Counted from the stretch's first letter, positions 36,731 through 44,184 are shown. The stretch: 64,000 nt of DNA from Armatimonadota bacterium (GCA_031459765.1 JAVKHY010000002.1:62001-126000), one strand, 5' to 3'. Translations and numbers: made by a program. Notes: a model not told the origin generated them from the sequence alone.

Positions 36731-37708
36731 TCAGTGCACCTCGACGGCCTCGGGCCGCGCCCGGCCGCGGCTGATCTCCCCCGCCGCCGTCGCCGCAGCC
36801 GGGAGCTCCGCGCCCGCCCCGCGGCCCAGCGCCCACTGGATCGCGGCCATGCGCACGCAGACACCGTTTGCCACCTGGCGACGGATCACCGAGCGCGGAC
36901 CCTCGGCTACTGCGGCGCCGAGTTCCACGCCCAGGTTGACCGGACCGGGATGCATCACGACGCAGTCGGGCCGGGCGAGGGCCAGCCTCTCCTCCGTCAG
37001 GCCGAAGGTGCGGGCGTACTCGGCCAGCGTGGGCAGGGCCCCCCCGGCCTGGCGTTCCAGCTGCACCCGCAGCGCCATCACGACGTCCGCACCGGCCAGG
37101 GCGTCGGCCAGGGACGCCGTCACCGCGACGCCGGGAACCGGTGGAGCCGCCGGCAGCAGGGTCGCCGGGCCGGCCAGGACCACCGACGCCCCCAGTTTGG
37201 CGAAGCCCCACGCCGCCGAACGCGCCACCCGCGAGTGAAGGATGTCCCCGACAATGGCCACCTTCAGGCCGGCGATGCGCCCTTTCACCTGGCGGACGGT
37301 GAGGAGATCCACCAGCCCCTGGGTCGGATGCTCGTGCATCCCGTCGCCGGCGTTGATGACGGCGCACCCGACATGGCGCGCCACGAGATGCGGCGCGCCG
37401 CTGCTGGGATGACGGATGACCAGGGCGTCGGCCCCCAGGGCCTCGAAGGTCCGCACCGTATCGAGGAAGGATTCCCCTTTGCGGACGCTGCTGTGCTCCA
37501 CGGCGCAGGGGAGGACCTCAGCCCCCAGCCGCCGCGCGGCCAGGATGAACGACATCTCGGTCCGCGTGCTGGGCTCGTAGAACAACATGGCCACCGTGGC
37601 GCCCGCCGGCGAGGGGGGCGCCTCGCCGTCCCGGAGGCGCTGCGCGGCATCCAGCAGGGTGACAATGGTTCCGGGATCGAGGTCGCGCAGGGCCAGCAGA
37701 TGACGCAT
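36731..37708 (-). CDS. pyrB: Aspartate carbamoyltransferase catalytic subunit, with an altered STRTR motif
   Basis: 325 residues, first committed step of pyrimidine synthesis. HPTQGLVDLLT, VAIVGDILHSRVARS, MALRVQLERQ and VVMHPGPVNLGVE are canonical. The carbamoyl-phosphate motif, normally S-T-R-T-R, reads EPSTRTEMSF: the second Arg is Glu (E51). The codon is clear in the DNA, so this is not a reading-frame effect. ATG 37708 follows a G-rich Shine-Dalgarno and a leader with an attenuator-like hairpin. No regulatory subunit pyrI is seen. Confidence 0.95.
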   Translation of the reverse strand: MRHLLALRDLDPGTIVTLLDAAQRLRDGEAPPSPAGATVAMLFYEPSTRTEMSFILAARRLGAEVLPCAVEHSSVRKGESFLDTVRTFEALGADALVIRHPSSGAPHLVARHVGCAVINAGDGMHEHPTQGLVDLLTVRQVKGRIAGLKVAIVGDILHSRVARSAAWGFAKLGASVVLAGPATLLPAAPPVPGVAVTASLADALAGADVVMALRVQLERQAGGALPTLAEYARTFGLTEERLALARPDCVVMHPGPVNLGVELGAAVAEGPRSVIRRQVANGVCVRMAAIQWALGRGAGAELPAAATAAGEISRGRARPEAVEVH

Positions 37709-37735
37709 CAGGGCGTCCCCCGGGAGGCGAGAGGT

Positions 37736-37775
37736 GATAAAAGAGAAAGGGGCGGAAGGATCACTCCTCCGCCCC
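37736..37775 (-). terminator. Intrinsic terminator/attenuator in the pyrB leader
   Basis: On the minus strand an 11-bp stem (GGGGCGGAGGA against TCC-T-TCCGCCCC, one bulged T) with a GTGA tetraloop spans 37749-37775. It is followed by a U-rich tract (TTTCTCTTTT, 37739-37748). It lies between the pyr promoter and pyrB, 28 nt before the start codon, and so can only serve as a conditional terminator for the pyr operon. Confidence 0.88.
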
Positions 37776-37817
37776 GGGGATCATGTTCAGGTGATCGACA
37801 GGTCATCGGAGCCCTTT

Positions 37818-37835
37818 CCGGCCTCGCAGTGCCGG
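37818..37835 (-). promoter_or_regulatory. PyrR-binding-loop-like hairpin in the pyr leader
   Basis: On the minus strand CCGGC (37831-37835) and GCCGG (37818-37822) close an 8-nt loop ACTGCGAG. The loop and the right-hand stem contain CNGNGAGGY, the core of the RNA consensus bound by PyrR in Bacillus pyr leaders. It stands upstream of the terminator hairpin, where an anti-antiterminator would be. pyrR itself is not in the window. Confidence 0.55.
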
Positions 37836-37853
37836 CTTAAAGAGTTCGCCCGT

Positions 37854-37882
37854 ACTTTAGCACGCCCCGCAGGGCCCGTCAA
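37854..37882 (-). promoter_or_regulatory. Promoter of pyrBCDF
   Basis: On the minus strand TTGACG (37877-37882) and TAAAGT (37854-37859) are separated by 17 bp. Transcription would begin near 37847, giving a leader of about 140 nt that contains the hairpins at 37818-37835 and 37749-37775. Confidence 0.85.
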
Positions 37883-37922
37883 CCGCGCCCCGGGGCCTCT
37901 CCCTCCCCGCTCCGCGTCCTGC

Positions 37923-38477
37923 CTACAGCCGGGCGATCGCCGCCGCGGCCCCGCGTAGCGCCTCGCTTGCCGCCAGCAGCAGCGAGCCGTAGTCCGCGCC
38001 GCCGACCACGCCCTGGAACCGACCCTCGAAGACCCGTTGCCGGCTGGCGGCCTCCAGCACCCGGACCTGGACGTCGGCCACCGCCAGCCCGTCTCCGTCG
38101 CGGACGGCGGGCGTGGCGGGATCGTCCGGGACGCTGAAACTCACCACGCGCAGCTGCGTCCAGCGGCCGGTGACCACCCAGTCGGCGCCGACGGCCCGGG
38201 CGACCTCGGCGGCGACGGCCGGCGAGACCAGGTCGGAGGGCGCGTAGCCTCGGGCCCGCAGCGCGGCGCGCACGGCATCTGCGGCCACGACCCGCAGGTG
38301 CGCCCCCTGCTGCGCCAGGAGGTGCGCCAGCAGCGCGGTCAGCTGTGCCGGGGGAATCCGGCCGCTGTCGGCGCTGATGGTGTCGAAGTCCGCCACGGCG
38401 ACGACGCGCGCGGTCTGCGCCCGGACAGGCAGCGTCACCGCCAGGACGACCGCCGCGGCCAGCAGGATCCACCGCAC
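37923..38477 (-). CDS. Exported protein of unknown function
   Basis: 184 residues with a signal peptide (WILLAAAVVLAVTLPVRAQ). The mature part has alternating strands and helices: VVAVADFDTIS, HLRVVAADAVRAALRARGY, VGADWVVTGRWTQLRVVSFSV, VADVQVRVLEAASRQRVFEG. This pattern resembles the CsgG/LpoB-like periplasmic fold (a nucleotide-binding-like sheet that senses or assembles envelope structures), but no family motif is certain. GTG 38477 lies 2 nt after the upstream lipoprotein gene, so the two are co-transcribed. Confidence 0.7.
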   Translation of the reverse strand: MRWILLAAAVVLAVTLPVRAQTARVVAVADFDTISADSGRIPPAQLTALLAHLLAQQGAHLRVVAADAVRAALRARGYAPSDLVSPAVAAEVARAVGADWVVTGRWTQLRVVSFSVPDDPATPAVRDGDGLAVADVQVRVLEAASRQRVFEGRFQGVVGGADYGSLLLAASEALRGAAAAIARL

Positions 38478-38479
38478 GG

Positions 38480-38737
38480 CTACGTCCCTCGCTTCCTCAG
38501 AATCCGCCAGAGGCCGTTCTCATACTTGACCAGGTCGCCGACCTCCACCTGGTCGTAGAAGTCGTCGGGGACGTTGTACTCGATATTGTTGATCACGATG
38601 ACGTAGGACTGGCGGCGGCTGTGGTAGTACTTCGCCTCGACCCACCCGGTGATCGTCCGCTCGGTGCCCCCGCAGGAGGGGAGGATCTGGGCCGCCGCCA
38701 CCGCCAGGAGCACCACCAGCAGCACACCCTTCGCCAC
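38480..38737 (-). CDS. Small lipoprotein of unknown function
   Basis: 85 residues. The N-terminal hydrophobic stretch ends in ILPSCGG, a plausible lipobox with Cys at residue 22. The mature part is short and beta-rich (TITGWVEAKYYHSRRQSYVIV, VGDLVKYENGLWRIL). GTG 38737 start. Coupled to the exported protein downstream. Its promoter appears to lie inside the terminator of the porin gene. Confidence 0.7.
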   Translation of the reverse strand: MAKGVLLVVLLAVAAAQILPSCGGTERTITGWVEAKYYHSRRQSYVIVINNIEYNVPDDFYDQVEVGDLVKYENGLWRILRKRGT

Positions 38738-38760
38738 GTGTCACCCCGTCGAAGTCGTAG

Positions 38761-38799
38761 AAAAGCAGAGTCCCCGGTCATCATACCCGGGGACTCTGC
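38761..38799 (-). terminator. Intrinsic terminator of the SLH porin gene
   Basis: A perfect 13-bp stem (GCAGAGTCCCCGG at 38765-38777 and its complement at 38787-38799) with a 9-nt loop is followed on the minus strand by TTTT (38761-38764). It lies 21 nt after the porin stop. Confidence 0.9.
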
Positions 38800-38808
38800 A
38801 ACAGGCAA
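38780..38808 (-). promoter_or_regulatory. Candidate promoter embedded in the porin terminator
   Basis: On the minus strand TTGCCT (38803-38808) and TATGAT (38780-38785) are 17 bp apart. TATGAT matches TATAAT in 5 of 6 and lies mostly in the loop of the terminator hairpin. It would drive the lipoprotein gene at 38737 with a leader of about 35 nt. Confidence 0.6.
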
Positions 38809-38819
38809 GGAGACCGGTC

Positions 38820-40349
38820 TTACCAGGAGGTGGTGACCTCCAGGCGATACCGGTGCGTGGCCACCGTGCCGGGCGGGGTCTCGCGCCGCTGGTAGCGGAA
38901 GCGCCCCGTGACGCCCGACGTGATCTGGCTGAAGAAGCCGAGCTCGAGTTCGGTCTGGCCGACGCCGGTGGAGATGACCGAGCCGGACTCGTAGTTGACA
39001 TACGGTCGGAACTGCGGGCTGAAGGTCAGACTCAGCTGCACGTTCCAGGCCTGGTAGTTGGTCGTGCTGCCGATGCCGAACAGGTCGTTGCCGCCGCGGT
39101 AGATGGGCAGGTAGCCGTTGCCGTAGTTCTTGTACTGGATGCGCAGCGTGGGGCTGAACTGCGTCATCCCGGTCAACTGGCCGAGGTTCCAGACCGTGTT
39201 GACCTGGTAAGCGGCCACGGCGCTGCCGCCCGACGGCGTCCACGACGCGTACTCCGCGGTGAGCGTGACGCCAGGGATGATCGTCCCGCTGACGTCCACC
39301 GACCAGCCGCTGTTGACCGCGTTCGGGGTCAACGGAGCGGTGGCGAGGCCGTTGGTCCGCTCGGACAGGTAGTTCAGGCCGAAGGTCCAGCCGGGCATGA
39401 GCGCCATCGACCCGCGGACGGTGTAGATGTTCTGGAGGACGTTGATGGCCGCAGGGTTGTAGACGTAGGCGAACCCCGCCACCTCAAAACTGACCGGGCC
39501 GAAGCTGCCGGTGACCTTGAGGCCGTCGATGCCGACGGAGTCGCCGCCGTAAACGGCCACCGAGCCCTCGCGGAACAGCAGGCCGATCGGGCCCAGCGTG
39601 TAGGTCTGCTTGCCCAGGCGCCAGTTGAGGCCGTAGGCGGCCACGTCGATGTAGGCGCGGTCGAAGGTCACGCCGACGATGGGATAGCCCCCGCCGTCAA
39701 CGTTGTTGAGGGCCACGCCGGTCGTCGTCGAGCAGCCACTCCCGGTGGGCGTGACGCTGCTGCTGGTGCCGGCGCCGAAGGCGAAGATACCGCCATCGCA
39801 GGTATCGAGCAGCATGTTGACCGTCGCCGAGGCGGTAGAGCTGATCCGCCCGGTGAAGGTCAGGTTGAACAGGCCGAAGGTGTAGTTCTGCCCGTTCAGG
39901 ATGTTGGACTGGTGCCGGAAGAAGGCGAACCCGGCCACCTTGGTGTTGTCCAGCCGGTCCCGCAGGGCCGCCAGGTCCTCCTCCACCGCCGTGACGCGCA
40001 CGCCGAGCGCGGCCAGTTCTGCGCGGAACTCGTTGATCAGCCGCTGCAGCGTGGTGATGTCCGCCCGGGTGACCTCGATCTTGGGCGGCGGCGGCGGCGG
40101 CGGAATCTTGATCGCCTCGATGCGGGCCAGGATTCTGGCCACGACCATGGCGATCTCGTAACGGGTCATCGCCCGATCGCCCTTGAAGGTTCCGTCGGGG
40201 TAGCCCTCGACGATACCCTTCGCAGCCAGTTCCGCGATCGCGTCGAAGGCCCAGTGATCGGTGGGCACGTCGGCGAAGGGCTGGCTGAAGGCGGGGGAGA
40301 CGACCGCGAGCACGAGCGTTGCTGCGATGGCTACTGCCAGCTTCCTCAT
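38820..40349 (-). CDS. SLH-domain outer-membrane porin (OmpM/SlpA type)
   Basis: 509 residues. A signal peptide (AIAATLVLAVVSPAFS) is followed by one SLH domain (about residues 24-75: FADVPTDHWAFDAIAELAAKG, MTRYEIAMVVARIL), a poly-Pro break (PPPPPPP), a coiled coil (about 95-135) and a roughly 370-residue beta-barrel of amphipathic strands ending in Trp (VTTSW), the usual outer-membrane sorting signal. Proteins of this plan tether the outer membrane to secondary cell-wall polymers or peptidoglycan in Negativicutes and Deinococcota and serve as porins. ATG 40349. A 424-nt non-coding region lies upstream and a strong terminator downstream, so it is transcribed alone and probably abundantly. Confidence 0.92.
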   Translation of the reverse strand: MRKLAVAIAATLVLAVVSPAFSQPFADVPTDHWAFDAIAELAAKGIVEGYPDGTFKGDRAMTRYEIAMVVARILARIEAIKIPPPPPPPKIEVTRADITTLQRLINEFRAELAALGVRVTAVEEDLAALRDRLDNTKVAGFAFFRHQSNILNGQNYTFGLFNLTFTGRISSTASATVNMLLDTCDGGIFAFGAGTSSSVTPTGSGCSTTTGVALNNVDGGGYPIVGVTFDRAYIDVAAYGLNWRLGKQTYTLGPIGLLFREGSVAVYGGDSVGIDGLKVTGSFGPVSFEVAGFAYVYNPAAINVLQNIYTVRGSMALMPGWTFGLNYLSERTNGLATAPLTPNAVNSGWSVDVSGTIIPGVTLTAEYASWTPSGGSAVAAYQVNTVWNLGQLTGMTQFSPTLRIQYKNYGNGYLPIYRGGNDLFGIGSTTNYQAWNVQLSLTFSPQFRPYVNYESGSVISTGVGQTELELGFFSQITSGVTGRFRYQRRETPPGTVATHRYRLEVTTSW

Positions 40350-40352
40350 CTG

Positions 40353-40386
40353 TGCTCGTTACCCCCTTGAGTGGGTGATCCGAGCA
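40353..40386 (-). promoter_or_regulatory. Hairpin covering the porin ribosome-binding site
   Basis: TGCTCG and CGAGCA (40353-40358 and 40381-40386) form an outer stem. Within it ACCC pairs with GGGGT, which includes the only G-rich Shine-Dalgarno upstream of ATG 40349. The fold would limit ribosome access unless opened. Confidence 0.5.
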
Positions 40387-40659
40387 TCGGGTCGGGCTGC
40401 AGGGCAAGTGGTCGTGTTTCCTCTCCGCGGCAGCCGACCTTCTGCCCGTTGTCCTCCGCCCCTCCGTCCCGTACAACGTCCGGGCGGCAACCGGCGGGCT
40501 TTATGTTCTTCCCCACCTCCCCTCTTCCGCCGTGTACTGCCGTTCCCGACCGCGCAGGTCGGAAGTGACGGGTGACGCCTTGACTGCCGAAAAGCAGACT
40601 CGCTGTCTGATCGATCGACGCTGAAGACGCGGACCGGACGGGCCAAGCAATGATATCAC

Positions 40660-40690
40660 GAGAGCCGAAATAATGCGATGAGAGCCGAAA
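40660..40690. repeat. Two 11-bp direct repeats upstream of the porin gene
   Basis: GAGAGCCGAAA occurs at 40660-40670 and again at 40680-40690, period 20 bp. The core GCCGAAA occurs a third time at 40586-40592. The spacing equals two helical turns, suggesting binding sites for a regulator. Confidence 0.75.
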
Positions 40691-40773
40691 ATGCACTGTT
40701 AACAAACTTGGCCCGCAGCCGGCCCCCTCGGCCCGCTTAGGTGATATACGGCGCCTGGAAGTCACCTCCTCCT

Positions 40774-41187
40774 TCACCCCGGTCCGTACCGGGCCAGGAA
40801 CCGACGCCCCAACGCCACGGCGGCATAGTCGTCATAGGGTTCCGGAGGCACCTGGAGGGAAAGCGGCAGCAGCCGGCGCCAGCCCGTTGGGGGGTGATCG
40901 GCAAAGTAGAGGCGCCGCGCCTCGAGCGTGGTCCCCGCCTCATCGACCCCGCGCAGGATCAGCCGGGGAAAGGTCCGGGCCACGGCGTCCCGGATCCGGG
41001 CGGCGCCCGTCCGGTTACCCACGACCACCGTGCGGATGCGGTGACGGCCGATCCATTCGCCGATGACCGCGGTCACCTCCTCCGGGCCGACGACGCGCCG
41101 CTCGAGCACCCGGCGGGAGGTGAGCACCGCGAGGCCGCATTTCTCCCTGCCCGGGTCGATGGCCAGGATGGCAGCCTCCTCGTTCAC
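40774..41187 (-). CDS. YqgF/RuvX-type RNase H-fold protein
   Basis: 137 residues. AILAIDPGREKCGLAVL carries the first catalytic Asp. VVVGNRTGAARI, DEAGTTLEARRLYF (the DExxTTxEA signature of YqgF) and the C-terminal DDYAAVALGRRFL complete the acidic triad. YqgF proteins process the 16S rRNA precursor or act as Holliday-junction-like nucleases. GTG 41187 is the only start consistent with the fold; the Shine-Dalgarno is weak. Located after tonB, probably co-transcribed. It diverges from classical RuvX, so a paralogue is possible. Confidence 0.78.
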   Translation of the reverse strand: MNEEAAILAIDPGREKCGLAVLTSRRVLERRVVGPEEVTAVIGEWIGRHRIRTVVVGNRTGAARIRDAVARTFPRLILRGVDEAGTTLEARRLYFADHPPTGWRRLLPLSLQVPPEPYDDYAAVALGRRFLARYGPG

Positions 41188-41200
41188 GGCGCTGCGACGT

Positions 41201-42076
41201 TCATGGCACAACGAAGCGAACGGGAACGATCGCCCAGGCGTCGATCGGCCGGCCGTCGCGGGTGGCAGGCCGGAAGCGCCAGCCCAGCGACGCGGAGAGC
41301 GCCGCCTGATCGAGGACGGGATGCCCCGACGAAGAGACGACCTCGCTGCGGCCGACACTGCCGTCGGCCAGCACCAGAAGCCTGACAACCACCGTTCCCT
41401 CCGCCGCCAGGGTGCGGATCTCCGGTGAAATCGCAGTCCGGTCCAGCACCACGGCGTATCCCTCCCCGGGATAGGAGGTCATCGGGGTCAGCAGGACGGG
41501 AGGAGTGAACCGAGGTGGCGGACGCCGTTCCACCACTTCCTGGACGGTGGTGACCTGCAGAAACGGAGGCGGCACTGTCTCGCCGGTGCGATCGTCGGCC
41601 ACTTCCGAGCCGGCGGCGCGTCCGGAGCCCATGCCCGGGCCGTCCGCTTTCGGCTCTGCGGCTTCTGCCCCCACATCCGCTGCGCCGGCGCCGCTGCCGG
41701 GTGTGTCCGTCCTCCGCAAGGAGGGTGGTACGGTGGTAGTCGGCTCGGGGGGAGGAGGTGGCGGCGCAGTGGCGCGGGGAGGGGGCCTACGCAGGCGCAG
41801 TGTGGAGGGGGCAGAAGGCCGCGGAGGATGCGCCACCGCCGGAGCGGGGCGCCGGCGCACACCCGCCCGGCCGGATCCGTCCGGAGCCGCCGTCGGGCGG
41901 ACCATCTCGGCGTCGCCGGCTTCCTCCCAGGCGGTGGGGCCGGGAGGGCTGACCGCAGTCGGACCCGATATCGGTCTCCCGCGCCCCTCTCGCTGAATCG
42001 CGAGCATGTAACGCATCCCCGCAGCCGCGAGGAAGACCATCCCGACGAGGAGGAGGAGCCGCCCGGATCCGCGCAC
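41201..42076 (-). CDS. tonB: TonB-family energy transducer
   Basis: 291 residues. An N-terminal anchor (LLLLVGMVFLAAAGMRYML) is followed by a long Pro/Arg-rich periplasmic linker (about 40-190, with PPPPPPEP) and a C-terminal TonB domain: EGTVVVRLLVLADGSVGRSEVVSSSG, VLDQAALSASLGWRFRPA, VPVRFVVP. It transmits proton-motive energy to the receptor encoded immediately upstream. No exbB or exbD is in the window. GTG 42076 starts 2 nt after the receptor stop. Confidence 0.92.
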   Translation of the reverse strand: MRGSGRLLLLVGMVFLAAAGMRYMLAIQREGRGRPISGPTAVSPPGPTAWEEAGDAEMVRPTAAPDGSGRAGVRRRPAPAVAHPPRPSAPSTLRLRRPPPRATAPPPPPPEPTTTVPPSLRRTDTPGSGAGAADVGAEAAEPKADGPGMGSGRAAGSEVADDRTGETVPPPFLQVTTVQEVVERRPPPRFTPPVLLTPMTSYPGEGYAVVLDRTAISPEIRTLAAEGTVVVRLLVLADGSVGRSEVVSSSGHPVLDQAALSASLGWRFRPATRDGRPIDAWAIVPVRFVVP

Positions 42077-42078
42077 GG

Positions 42079-43878
42079 TCAGAACCTCCTGGACGCCGCG
42101 ACAAACACTGTGCGGCCGGGCACGGGATACCCTTTTACAACCTCATAAGAGGCGTCCGGCAGGTTGTCGACGCCGAAGGTCACGGTCCATCCCGCCGACG
42201 TCTCCGTGCGGTAGCGCAACCCGAGGTCGAGGTAGCCGGGGAGTTCGATGCGTACCGCGGGAAACACCGAAAAGTCCAGATCGGGTCGCGGACCGACGTA
42301 CTGCGCCATCAGCGTGAGGGCCGAGGTGTCGCCGAGGCGCCGTGTCAGGACCGCCCCCGCGGTCAGGGACGGCACACGAATGAGGGGCTCTCCCGTGGTA
42401 CGGTCCACGCCCTGGAGCGCGGTGAGGTGCATTCTCGCCGTCCAGGCATCCCCCAACCGTCCGCGCACCTCCGCCGAGAGCCCGCTGATCCGGGCCGCCC
42501 CGATGTTCACCGGCGGACAACCGCCGGCGATCAAGTCGGCGGCCTCGGACTGGAAGGCGGTCACGGTGGTCACGCGGACGGCACTCGACCGCTCCACCGA
42601 GACCTCCGCCGTCCATGCGGTCTCGGGCCGCAGCGCCGGATTGCTGCAACCCGGGAAGTACAGGTGGAGGAACGTGGGCCCGCGGAAGGTGCGGCCGACG
42701 CCGGCCCGAATCCGTGTGGTCTCATCGATCGCCACCACGATCCCCGCCCTGGGGTTCAGGGTCAGGCCGTAGGCAGAGTGGGCGTCCAGCCGCAGCGCCG
42801 TCGAGGCCAGCGCGCGCCGGGAGAGAACGGCATCGTACTGCAGATATCCCGCGCCCAGCGTGGCCTGCTGCGCGATGGGCGAGCCGAAGACGGCCGCCTC
42901 CAGCGCCTGCCGCTGACCCTCCAGGCCGCCGACCACCACGCGGCCGGGTCCGATCTCCCACTGCCGCTGCACCTCGGCGCCGACGACGGTCGAGTTGTAG
43001 GTGCTCGAGCCGAAAGGCGAGGTGAAGCGCAAGAACTCCGTCAGGGCGTAGGCCCGGCCGCGCGCCGGAGAGGCCGCGCCCCCCCACTGGGCCTGCACCA
43101 GCGTCCGCGAGAAGGCCTGACGGTCCTGCGGGGTAGGAAACGCCACGTCTCCCGGGGTACCCAGGTCCGACTGGCTGTGGTGGAGGTTGATGCGGGCCCC
43201 GCCCACAGCGGCCCTGGCGGCCACGGTCAGGGCCGTGACGTCGCTGTTGGGCCGCGCGCCGGCGGAGGCGGCCGACTCGATCGTCAGGCCGGCGCCGCGG
43301 CCTCCGGTCCTGACCACGAACTGCCGCTCGCCATACCCTCCGGCCCTCATCTGGACCGACGGCGCCTCTCCTGCGGACATCACAATGTTGATCACCCCGC
43401 CGACGGCGCCGCTGCCCGCGATGGCTCCGAAGGCCCCGCGCAGAATCTCGATGCGCTCCACCCCCGCGGCGGAGACCGTGCTCAGGTCGGCCTGCCCCAG
43501 CGCGATGCTGTTGACCGGCACGCCGTCCACCAGCACGAGCACCTGCCCCGGTCCAAATCCGCGGAGGCTGGCTTCGGCCAGGCTCCCGTACCCGCCGTAA
43601 GCGCGGACTACCGCCTCCGGCACGAGCCGCAGGGCGTCGGCGACGGTACGCGCGCCGATCCGTTCCAGTTCGGCGCGGGTGATGACCGTGACCGAGGCCG
43701 GCGTCGCGCCGCCGGGCTGCGGCCGACGACCGGGAACGACCACCTCGGGCAACTCGAAGACCGGCGGCTCGGAGGGCTCCTGCGGCGAGGGTCCCGGGGG
43801 CGGGGGCGGCGGGAGGGGTTGAGCAACGGCGGGAGCGACCAGGCAACTCAACAGAACGAGAACCGTCCAGAAACGCAA
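42079..43878 (-). CDS. btuB: TonB-dependent cobalamin receptor (BtuB-like)
   Basis: About 599 residues. A signal peptide (WTVLVLLSCLVAPAVAQ) is followed by a Pro-rich stretch, a TonB box-like ELPEVVVPGRR, a plug domain (SVTVITRAELERIGARTVADAL, ILRGAFGAIAGSGAVGGVINIV) and a 22-strand-type barrel ending in Phe (VFVAASRRF). The cobalamin riboswitch directly upstream identifies the ligand class as vitamin B12 or another corrinoid. TTG 43878 is chosen because AGGAGG lies 8 nt before it; GTG 43887 overlaps that Shine-Dalgarno and is less likely. Confidence 0.9.
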   Translation of the reverse strand: MRFWTVLVLLSCLVAPAVAQPLPPPPPPGPSPQEPSEPPVFELPEVVVPGRRPQPGGATPASVTVITRAELERIGARTVADALRLVPEAVVRAYGGYGSLAEASLRGFGPGQVLVLVDGVPVNSIALGQADLSTVSAAGVERIEILRGAFGAIAGSGAVGGVINIVMSAGEAPSVQMRAGGYGERQFVVRTGGRGAGLTIESAASAGARPNSDVTALTVAARAAVGGARINLHHSQSDLGTPGDVAFPTPQDRQAFSRTLVQAQWGGAASPARGRAYALTEFLRFTSPFGSSTYNSTVVGAEVQRQWEIGPGRVVVGGLEGQRQALEAAVFGSPIAQQATLGAGYLQYDAVLSRRALASTALRLDAHSAYGLTLNPRAGIVVAIDETTRIRAGVGRTFRGPTFLHLYFPGCSNPALRPETAWTAEVSVERSSAVRVTTVTAFQSEAADLIAGGCPPVNIGAARISGLSAEVRGRLGDAWTARMHLTALQGVDRTTGEPLIRVPSLTAGAVLTRRLGDTSALTLMAQYVGPRPDLDFSVFPAVRIELPGYLDLGLRYRTETSAGWTVTFGVDNLPDASYEVVKGYPVPGRTVFVAASRRF

Positions 43879-43916
43879 ACCGCCCACCTCCTCTGCCTCG
43901 AAGGCGTGTGGCGAAT

Positions 43917-44082
43917 GGTGCAGGCAGGTCTTCTGGCTTCCGGGTCATCGGAGCATCCCCGGCCTTCCCGGATTGGCATCCAGTGGCGTTGTCGGGGAGC
44001 CTCGCCGGTTACAGCGGCGGGACCGCGCCGGAATCACACCGGCTTCCCTTCTCGGCTCCGCAGAGCGGAGCCACCCTGCACC
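43917..44082 (-). ncRNA. Cobalamin riboswitch
   Basis: Minus-strand RNA with the conserved B12 elements: an outer stem GGTGCAGG (near 44081) against CCTGCACC (near 43917), CCGGTGTGATTCCGGCGC, CCCGCCGCTGTAACCGG, the B12 box GCCACTGGATGCC (about 43975-43987) and GAAGCCAGAAGACCTGCC (43923-43940). Downstream, CGCCAC (43908-43913) can pair with GTGGGCG (43881-43887) next to the Shine-Dalgarno, so control is probably at translation initiation. Confidence 0.96.
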
Positions 44083-44184
44083 GTCACGCTGAGTTCTCGG
44101 CGGGAGACGGGGTTCCTGCCTCGCCGGGTCAGAGGTGTCGGGTCGAAGTTCGTCGGTTTGAAGGTCGCCGGCCGCCGGAGCGGA

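Larger units (their letters stand above)
40350..40773 (-). promoter_or_regulatory. 424-nt non-coding region upstream of the SLH porin gene
   Basis: This is the longest gene-free stretch. It holds AT-rich DNA with 11-bp direct repeats (40660-40690), short inverted repeats around 40546-40620, and a hairpin over the Shine-Dalgarno (40353-40386). An open frame on the minus strand crosses it, but its composition is not protein-like. A long structured 5' leader for the porin mRNA is likely; no known riboswitch was recognised. Confidence 0.6.

Noticed and set aside
40350-40777. Minus-strand open frame of about 140 codons through the porin leader
   Set aside because: Composition is erratic, no motif or Shine-Dalgarno-supported start is convincing, and it covers repeats and a hairpin that look regulatory.
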